Source: Deltaproteobacteria bacterium
Lineage (GTDB): Bacteria; Desulfobacterota; Desulfobaccia; Desulfobaccales; 0-14-0-80-60-11
Direction of reading: 5' to 3'
DNA: 10,040 nucleotides
NCBI GenBank assembly: GCA_023381945.1
Contig: JAMCQY010000270.1
Coordinates: 1-10,040, forward strand
The notes beneath the pieces are model-generated. The model searched no databases, was not told where the DNA came from, and was given only the letters and a program-made list of their open reading frames with translations. Position 1 is the first letter of the stretch, and every line of letters begins with the position of its first letter. Below, one piece after another: positions 5,717-10,040 of this stretch. The translations under genes and the position numbers were made by a program.

Positions 5717-7432
5717 CTATCCCAGAGCATTGAGCTGCAAGGTAATGGGCTTGGTGTCGGCGCAGGGGCCGCTGAACTGGATGGGCCCCGGAAAGCGGTA
5801 ATGATCCTCCCGGGCCCATTTCCGCCGTTCCCGGGCCAGGATGCGGAAAGACGGTGAGTCCAGATCCACCTTCTGCTTGGCAATGACCAGTTCCAGACGG
5901 CCCTTGCGCTCCTCCAGATGCATCAGAGGGGCCAGAGGGATGCCGATCGCCCGCCAGTCCGCCACCGGTTTGTGCAGGTCATTAATGGCCGCCATGTAGC
6001 CGGTGGCCCCGTTCGCCAAAAGGGCGTAGGCGGCATGGCCCAGGTTGTAGCAGTAATCGCAGTCGAACTTGGTGGGGAAGGTGCCCCGGCCATCATAGCC
6101 GTAGTAATGATTCTGGGTTTTAAAGGTCCCCTTATAGAGGCCTTTGGCCCGCTGTTTGCGGAGGTAGGTGGCCACCATCTCCAGCAGGATGCGCTCAGTA
6201 TTCACCAGGGAGAATTGGAAGTTGCCGTGGCTGTCCCGGGGCAGCAGCAGGCCCTTCTGGAGCAGGGAGGGGAAGCCCAGGAAGACCCGGCTGTCGTAGT
6301 CCCGCCAGATATCGTTGTTATCGATGAGCTGCACCTGGTCTTCGTAGGAGAGCTTGTGGAAGGCCTCACCTTCGTGGGCCTCCCGGTCATAGGCGGCAAT
6401 GATGTAACTGATCTTGATGATCAGGACGTTGATTTCGTGGATGAACTCCAGGATGCCTTCGGGGATCAGGATGGTGCCGTAATTCATGCCCTGCCGGGCC
6501 CGTTCCACGATGACGTCGGCAATGAGGCGCACCACCTGGTGGATGGTCAGTTCCTTCTCTTCGATCTCCTCGCCGATGAGGATGACGTTGGGATGGGTCT
6601 GGAAGGCCACCTCCAGGGCAATGTGGGAGGCACTGCGGCCCATGAGCCGGTTGAAATGCCAGTATTTCAGATCCGACTTGCAATCGGAATTGAGGTTGCC
6701 GATCTCGGTGGCAAAGGCCATGCAGGCGGAGTGGTACCCGAAAGGCACTTGCAACAACCCGGGAACCTGGAGGTCGCCGTCGATGGTCTTGGGGATGCCG
6801 ATGACCTGGGTGCCCAGCTCGCGCAGATTTTCGGCCAGGAAGGCGGCGTTGGTGTTGGAGTCGTCGCCTCCCACCACTATCAGGCCGTCCAGTTTCAGGC
6901 CGGCACAGGTCTGCCGGCACTGCTCCATCTTCTGGGGGGTGTCGATCTTATCCCGGCCGGTCCCCAACATGTGAAAACCACCCGAGTTTTTGTAATGCGC
7001 CACCATCTCGCCGGTCACTTCCAGGTGCTTATTGGTGATGATGCCCTTGGGGCCGGCCTGGAAGCCGATGAGCGCGCTGTCGGGATGGTCCTTTTTGGCC
7101 GCCTCGAAAACCCCGGCGATGACGTTGTGGCCTCCCGGAGCCGGCCCGCCGGAGAGGACTATGCCCAGGCGGCGGGGCTTAGGAGACTTTTTGCCACCCG
7201 GGGTGATTTCTATCAATTTGTTTTGGCTGACGAAAGGCAGTTGCTCCCGGGCTACCTTGAGGACTTCAAGTTCGAAGCCGTCCAGGGGCCGGGTATGGCC
7301 AGGGCCTTCGGCCAGGGCCGGGCAAAGCGGGGGTTGATAGCCCCGGCGCTCTTCCCGGAAGCGGCTTTCGTTGTCCAGCAGTTGATCTTCTTGTGCCTGA
7401 GTTGATCCCCCAGCGTTAGGCTTCGCTGCCAT
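5717..7432 (-). CDS. pfp: PPi-dependent 6-phosphofructokinase (long, plant-type PFP)
   Basis: This 571-residue cytoplasmic enzyme reversibly moves phosphate between pyrophosphate and fructose-6-phosphate, giving fructose-1,6-bisphosphate. The ATG at 7432 is chosen because aaggaga ends 5 bases upstream; a TTG five codons earlier overlaps that box. An N-terminal extension of about 85 residues precedes the PFK fold. Motifs: GGPAPGG (95-101, phosphoryl-donor loop), GGDDSNTNA (188-196), PKTIDGD (214-220, catalytic base D218), MGR (264-266, sugar phosphate) and PEG (324-326). D191 in GGDD, in place of the Gly of ATP enzymes, together with K215 is the established mark of PPi use, because the Asp blocks the ATP phosphates. 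Length and end (HKPVADWRAIGIPLAPLM) fit the long PFP group of plants and some bacteria. It lies 32 bases downstream of rpe, probably in one operon. Some bacterial PFPs also act on sedoheptulose-7-phosphate, which would suit this neighbourhood (inference). Confidence 0.95.
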   Translation of the reverse strand: MAAKPNAGGSTQAQEDQLLDNESRFREERRGYQPPLCPALAEGPGHTRPLDGFELEVLKVAREQLPFVSQNKLIEITPGGKKSPKPRRLGIVLSGGPAPGGHNVIAGVFEAAKKDHPDSALIGFQAGPKGIITNKHLEVTGEMVAHYKNSGGFHMLGTGRDKIDTPQKMEQCRQTCAGLKLDGLIVVGGDDSNTNAAFLAENLRELGTQVIGIPKTIDGDLQVPGLLQVPFGYHSACMAFATEIGNLNSDCKSDLKYWHFNRLMGRSASHIALEVAFQTHPNVILIGEEIEEKELTIHQVVRLIADVIVERARQGMNYGTILIPEGILEFIHEINVLIIKISYIIAAYDREAHEGEAFHKLSYEDQVQLIDNNDIWRDYDSRVFLGFPSLLQKGLLLPRDSHGNFQFSLVNTERILLEMVATYLRKQRAKGLYKGTFKTQNHYYGYDGRGTFPTKFDCDYCYNLGHAAYALLANGATGYMAAINDLHKPVADWRAIGIPLAPLMHLEERKGRLELVIAKQKVDLDSPSFRILARERRKWAREDHYRFPGPIQFSGPCADTKPITLQLNALG

Positions 7433-7437
7433 CAGAG

Positions 7438-7444
7438 TCTCCTT
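7438..7444 (-). promoter_or_regulatory. Ribosome binding site deciding the pfp start
   Basis: On the - strand aaggaga ends 5 bases before the ATG at 7432. The alternative TTG at 7447 would place this box inside the coding sequence, so the ATG is preferred. Confidence 0.85.
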
Positions 7445-7464
7445 CAAAATAGGGAACTTTCACA

Positions 7465-8121
7465 TTATTTCATCAATTCCCGCAGCCGGCGAACATTGCC
7501 TTGAATATCCCCGCCCCCGCCGAAGATGCCGGAGCCGGAGACCAGGACGTCGGCCCCGGCGGCAACAATGTCACTCACGGTCTTGGTCGACACCCCGCCG
7601 TCCACCTCGATGAGCACCGGCAATTTTTGCTGGTCGATCATTTGCCGCAGCCGCCGCACCTTGGGAAGGACCGCCGGAATGAAGTCTTGGCCGGAAAAGC
7701 CCGGATTCACAGTCATCAGGAGGACCATGTCGACTTCCGAAAGCACGTACCCCAGGTAGTCCAGGGGAGTGGCGGGGTTCAGGGTCACGGTGGCCTTGGC
7801 TCCCAACTCCTTGATATTTTGGATCAGGCGTTCCAGATGGACGGTGGCCTCCACATGAATGCCCAGCCAGTCGGCGCCGGCATCTACGAAATCTTTGACA
7901 TATAATTCCGGGTTTTCAATCATCAAGTGGACGTCCAGAGGAAGTTTGGTAGCCTTGCGGACGGCTTTGGTCACGGCGGGGCCGATGGTAATATTGGGAA
8001 CGAAATGGCCGTCCATGACATCCACGTGAATCCAGTCCACCCCGGCCTGCTCCGCCAAGTGAACCTGCTCCGCCAGACGGCCGAAATCGGCGGAGAGGAT
8101 GGAGGCAGAAAGTTTTTTCAT
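7465..8121 (-). CDS. rpe: Ribulose-phosphate 3-epimerase
   Basis: A 218-residue TIM-barrel enzyme that interconverts ribulose-5-phosphate and xylulose-5-phosphate in the pentose-phosphate or Calvin pathway. The length matches the usual 210-230. The start ATG at 8121 has ggagga 8 bases upstream (8130-8135) and gives the standard beginning KKLSASILSADFGRL; an upstream extension of 21 codons is open but has no family character. Metal and catalytic residues are all present: H32 and D34 in HVDVMDGHFVPN, H65 in DVHLM, and D174 in EVDGG. The phosphate-binding loops VNPGFSGQ (138-145) and SGSGIFG (195-201) are intact. The pfp gene follows after 32 bases and probably shares its mRNA. A 119-base gap separates it from the membrane-protein gene upstream, so it could have its own promoter, but I see no convincing boxes there. 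Confidence 0.97.
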   Translation of the reverse strand: MKKLSASILSADFGRLAEQVHLAEQAGVDWIHVDVMDGHFVPNITIGPAVTKAVRKATKLPLDVHLMIENPELYVKDFVDAGADWLGIHVEATVHLERLIQNIKELGAKATVTLNPATPLDYLGYVLSEVDMVLLMTVNPGFSGQDFIPAVLPKVRRLRQMIDQQKLPVLIEVDGGVSTKTVSDIVAAGADVLVSGSGIFGGGGDIQGNVRRLRELMK

Positions 8122-8129
8122 GACGGCAG

Positions 8130-8135
8130 TCCTCC
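8130..8135 (-). promoter_or_regulatory. Ribosome binding site deciding the rpe start
   Basis: On the - strand ggagga lies 8 bases before the ATG at 8121, the start that gives the canonical epimerase N-terminus. Confidence 0.8.
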
Positions 8136-8240
8136 GGGGCGTTGGGATACGGAAAAGGTACCCCCAGTGCCCTGCAAAAATCAAGGGGGAAAGTTAATTC
8201 TATCTGAAGAACGTGGAGCCTAGCAGGATTTATACAAAAG

Positions 8241-9254
8241 CTATTTCATTTTAATCGGTTTGCCAAGCAGCTCCCAGGCGGCTCCGCCGGCCTTGTAGAG
8301 GAAGATGGGACCGCCTATGACCAGGTACCAGTAAAGCGTGGAGGTGCGCCAAACCAGCAGGGTAAAGGCGGTGGCCTCGGTCCCCATGAAGGGGCTCATG
8401 AAGGCGGCATAGCCGCCTTCTTCGATGCCGGAGCCGCCGGGGATGAATGACGCCTGGCCGGCCAGATGCAGCAAACCTTGGACCAGCAGCAAGTAGGCAG
8501 CGGGCACGCTTTGATTCACCATGCCGATTATCAAGACCAGGATCAGGTAGCGGGGCAACCAGAAGTTCAGGGTGATCAGGTAGAGGGCCAGCCGCTCGGA
8601 CCAGGACATCCGGCGCAAAAGGCGGACGGCCCGGAGGAAATCCACCGTGGCCCGCCCCAGGCCCCAACGGCGCCGGGCCAACCAGGGAACTCTGCCGATC
8701 TGTCGGCCCACAAATCCACAGACCATACGATGGTGGCGCACCAGCGCCAAAAAACAATAAGATCCGGTCCCCACCACCAGCAGGCTCAGACCCACTATGT
8801 ACAGGTTATTTAAGGCCCAGCCCCCCTGGATCAACTGTAAGAAGGCGGCGGCCGGCATGATAGTGGCGTAAAGGACCAGGTCGGTCACCACAATGATGCC
8901 CATCACCCCTGCGGCCCGGCCAACTCTCAACCCCAGGCGATTAAACAAGAAGGTATAGGTGGCGGCCATGCCCAACGCCCCGGGCGTGGTTACTCCGGCG
9001 AATTCCCCGGAGACGGTGATGAGAGCGGCGTCGCCGAAGCCTACCTCAAGGCCGGTGAAGCGCAATAGGAATTTGGCCCTGAGGGCCTCAAAGGACCAAC
9101 TGATGAGCTTGAGCAAAATGAGCAGCAGGACGGCGCCAATGGAAAGGCGGTACAGCAGCCTGAACTGAGAGAAGCCACCCAGGAGCAGAGGCGCGGCCAG
9201 GCTGAGGCTGAGGCTGGTCAAGAGCAGGAGAAGCCATTTTTCTTTCGTGGTCAT
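8241..9254 (-). CDS. UPF0104/LPG-synthase-TM-like polytopic membrane protein
   Basis: A 337-residue inner-membrane protein with seven or eight predicted helices (about 6-27, 35-55, 115-141, 148-172, 222-247, 250-268, 294-320, plus a possible re-entrant segment near 84-104). Two family marks are visible: GEFAGVTTPGALGMAATYTF (83-102) and FIPGGSGIEEGGYAAF (270-285), matching the P-G-x-x-G and P-G-G-x-G-x-x-E blocks of the UPF0104/AglD2 family. This family includes the flippase half of lysylphosphatidylglycerol synthase (MprF) and YbhN-like proteins. The soluble aminoacyl-transferase half of MprF is absent, so it should not make lysyl-PG; a lipid or polyprenyl-lipid transport role is the family-level guess. 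The ATG start has no clear ribosome binding site. It lies between gnd and rpe on the same strand, with 265- and 119-base gaps, so co-transcription is uncertain. Confidence 0.85.
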   Translation of the reverse strand: MTTKEKWLLLLLTSLSLSLAAPLLLGGFSQFRLLYRLSIGAVLLLILLKLISWSFEALRAKFLLRFTGLEVGFGDAALITVSGEFAGVTTPGALGMAATYTFLFNRLGLRVGRAAGVMGIIVVTDLVLYATIMPAAAFLQLIQGGWALNNLYIVGLSLLVVGTGSYCFLALVRHHRMVCGFVGRQIGRVPWLARRRWGLGRATVDFLRAVRLLRRMSWSERLALYLITLNFWLPRYLILVLIIGMVNQSVPAAYLLLVQGLLHLAGQASFIPGGSGIEEGGYAAFMSPFMGTEATAFTLLVWRTSTLYWYLVIGGPIFLYKAGGAAWELLGKPIKMK

Positions 9255-9291
9255 AAGGTTTTGATGGCTGCAAGCCCTACCGTGGAAACCT

Positions 9292-9367
9292 AAATCCCCC
9301 TAAATCCTCCTTTGCAAAAGGGGGACTTTAAACACTCCCCTTTCAAATAGGGGGAAGGGGGGATTTT
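9292..9367. repeat. Dispersed-type palindromic repeat (aaatccccc / agggggac kind)
   Basis: About 76 bases made of aaatccccct, a cctccttt...aaaggggg hairpin half, a ccccttt...aggggg hairpin half and a closing ggggggatttt, forming an imperfect outer palindrome with two inner hairpins. This wording is typical of short, non-coding repeats scattered between genes in many bacterial genomes. The rest of the 265-base gap (9255-9519) has no promoter or gene I can support. A gaggagg box at 9514-9520 on the - strand directly follows gnd but has no start codon at a usable distance. Confidence 0.65.
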
Positions 9368-9519
9368 CATTCCCGAGGATGGATGATATCGGCAATGAAC
9401 GGTTTAACCGCGCAAGTTGTTCTTTGTTTCTTTGGCCCTCAGGCGCAAAAACGCAGTTCCCTGACGATCCATGAAATAACAGTGATTCCAGCCGATTATT
9501 GGCCGGAAGGTTGTCCTCC

Positions 9520-10040
9520 TCAATCTTCATCCCATTGGATGTGAAAGGCGCCGGGGCCATCCAGGCGCTCAAAAGTATGGGCTCCAAAGTAATCCCGCTG
9601 AGCTTGAATCAGGTTGGCCGGCAGCCGGGCGCTGCGGTAAGCGTCGAAATAACTCAGGGTCATCATCAGTCCGGGGGCAGGCAGGCCCAATTCGGCGGCG
9701 ACGGCCACCACATCCCGCAGATCCCGCTGCCGAGCCTGAAACTCCCTTGCCAGCTTGGGATCCAGGAGCAGATTGTTCAGATCGGGCCGCGCCCGGAAGG
9801 CCATCCGGATATCCTCCAGCAAGGCGGTCTGGATGACGCAGCCGCCGCGCCAGATACGGGCCACCGTCTCCAGATCGAGGCCATACTCGTAAGTGGCGGA
9901 GGCCTTCTTGAGCAGGGCCAGACCCTGGGCGTAGGTGGCCAGCATGCCGGCGTAAAGGGCGTTTCGCAATTTTTCCAGAAATCGGGCCCGATCGCCGCCG
10001 AAGCTGACGGCCGGGCCCTTCAAGACCTGGGCCGCGGCCT
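9520..10040 (-). CDS. gnd: 6-phosphogluconate dehydrogenase (decarboxylating), C-terminal part
   Basis: The gene enters from the right edge; 172 C-terminal residues of an enzyme of about 470 are visible. It converts 6-phosphogluconate and NADP+ to ribulose-5-phosphate, CO2 and NADPH in the oxidative pentose-phosphate pathway. Identification rests on VLKGP, the helical core ALYAGMLATYAQGLALL, IWRGGCVIQTALL, LPANLIQAQRDYFGAHTFER and the ending FHIQWDED. R and H in QRDYFGAH correspond to the residues that reach the 6-phosphate of the neighbouring subunit (R446 and H452 in the sheep enzyme). LPANLIQAQRDYFGAHT is typical of the long dimeric form, not the short GndA-like NAD form. The frame continues to the window edge; an internal TTG at 10023 is not the start. 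Rpe, which uses its product, lies further downstream on the same strand. Confidence 0.96.
   Translation of the reverse strand, partial: AAAQVLKGPAVSFGGDRARFLEKLRNALYAGMLATYAQGLALLKKASATYEYGLDLETVARIWRGGCVIQTALLEDIRMAFRARPDLNNLLLDPKLAREFQARQRDLRDVVAVAAELGLPAPGLMMTLSYFDAYRSARLPANLIQAQRDYFGAHTFERLDGPGAFHIQWDED

Noticed and set aside
5918..7405. A long open frame on the + strand, antisense to pfp
   Set aside because: It mirrors pfp codon structure in a GC-rich gene, is rich in repetitive Gly/Val/His/Asp, has no recognisable domain, and pfp on the other strand is complete with all catalytic motifs.
9300..9587. A 95-residue open frame on the - strand behind gnd
   Set aside because: It overlaps gnd and runs through the palindromic repeat, has no recognisable domain and is best explained as chance.

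Overview
The window is a moderately GC-rich, gene-dense bacterial chromosome segment. The gene families seen are a CHASE2-type cyclase, a NifA-like AAA+ regulator, a plant-type PPi-phosphofructokinase and an SH3/M48 envelope pair. Together with short palindromic repeats of the 'caccacggaggcacagag' and 'aaatccccc...agggggac' kinds, they suggest a Desulfobacterota (former Deltaproteobacteria) lineage. That assignment is an inference from style and family content, not from a marker gene.

Left half (1-5579, all + strand): a 5'-truncated membrane adenylate/guanylate cyclase (CHASE2, three membrane helices, class III catalytic domain) runs in from outside the window. After a short gap come two translationally coupled envelope genes: an exported SH3-domain protein and an M48 metalloprotease lipoprotein, closed by a strong intrinsic terminator. 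Next is a free-standing PhoU-like all-helical protein with a GC-rich leader hairpin and a perfect 13-bp stem-loop behind it. Last is a GAF-AAA+-Fis regulator with a NifA-like DNA-binding end. Its GAFTGA loop, Walker B aspartate and second arginine finger have all been replaced.

Centre (5580-5716): a convergent junction holding a bidirectional terminator inside a larger imperfect palindrome that looks like a dispersed repeat.

Right half (5717-10040, all - strand, read from right to left): the C-terminal third of a long-form 6-phosphogluconate dehydrogenase, a repeat-containing gap, a polytopic UPF0104/AglD2-like membrane protein, then ribulose-phosphate 3-epimerase and a PPi-dependent 6-phosphofructokinase 32 bases apart. 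Gnd makes ribulose-5-phosphate and NADPH, Rpe turns ribulose-5-phosphate into xylulose-5-phosphate, and the PPi-PFK interconverts fructose-6-phosphate and fructose-1,6-bisphosphate reversibly. The cluster therefore links the pentose-phosphate pathway to PPi-based glycolysis/gluconeogenesis.

The most unusual item is the regulator at 4029-5579: its architecture is that of a sigma-54 activator, but the residues needed for that activity are missing. No CRISPR array, tRNA, rRNA, transposase or phage gene is visible.
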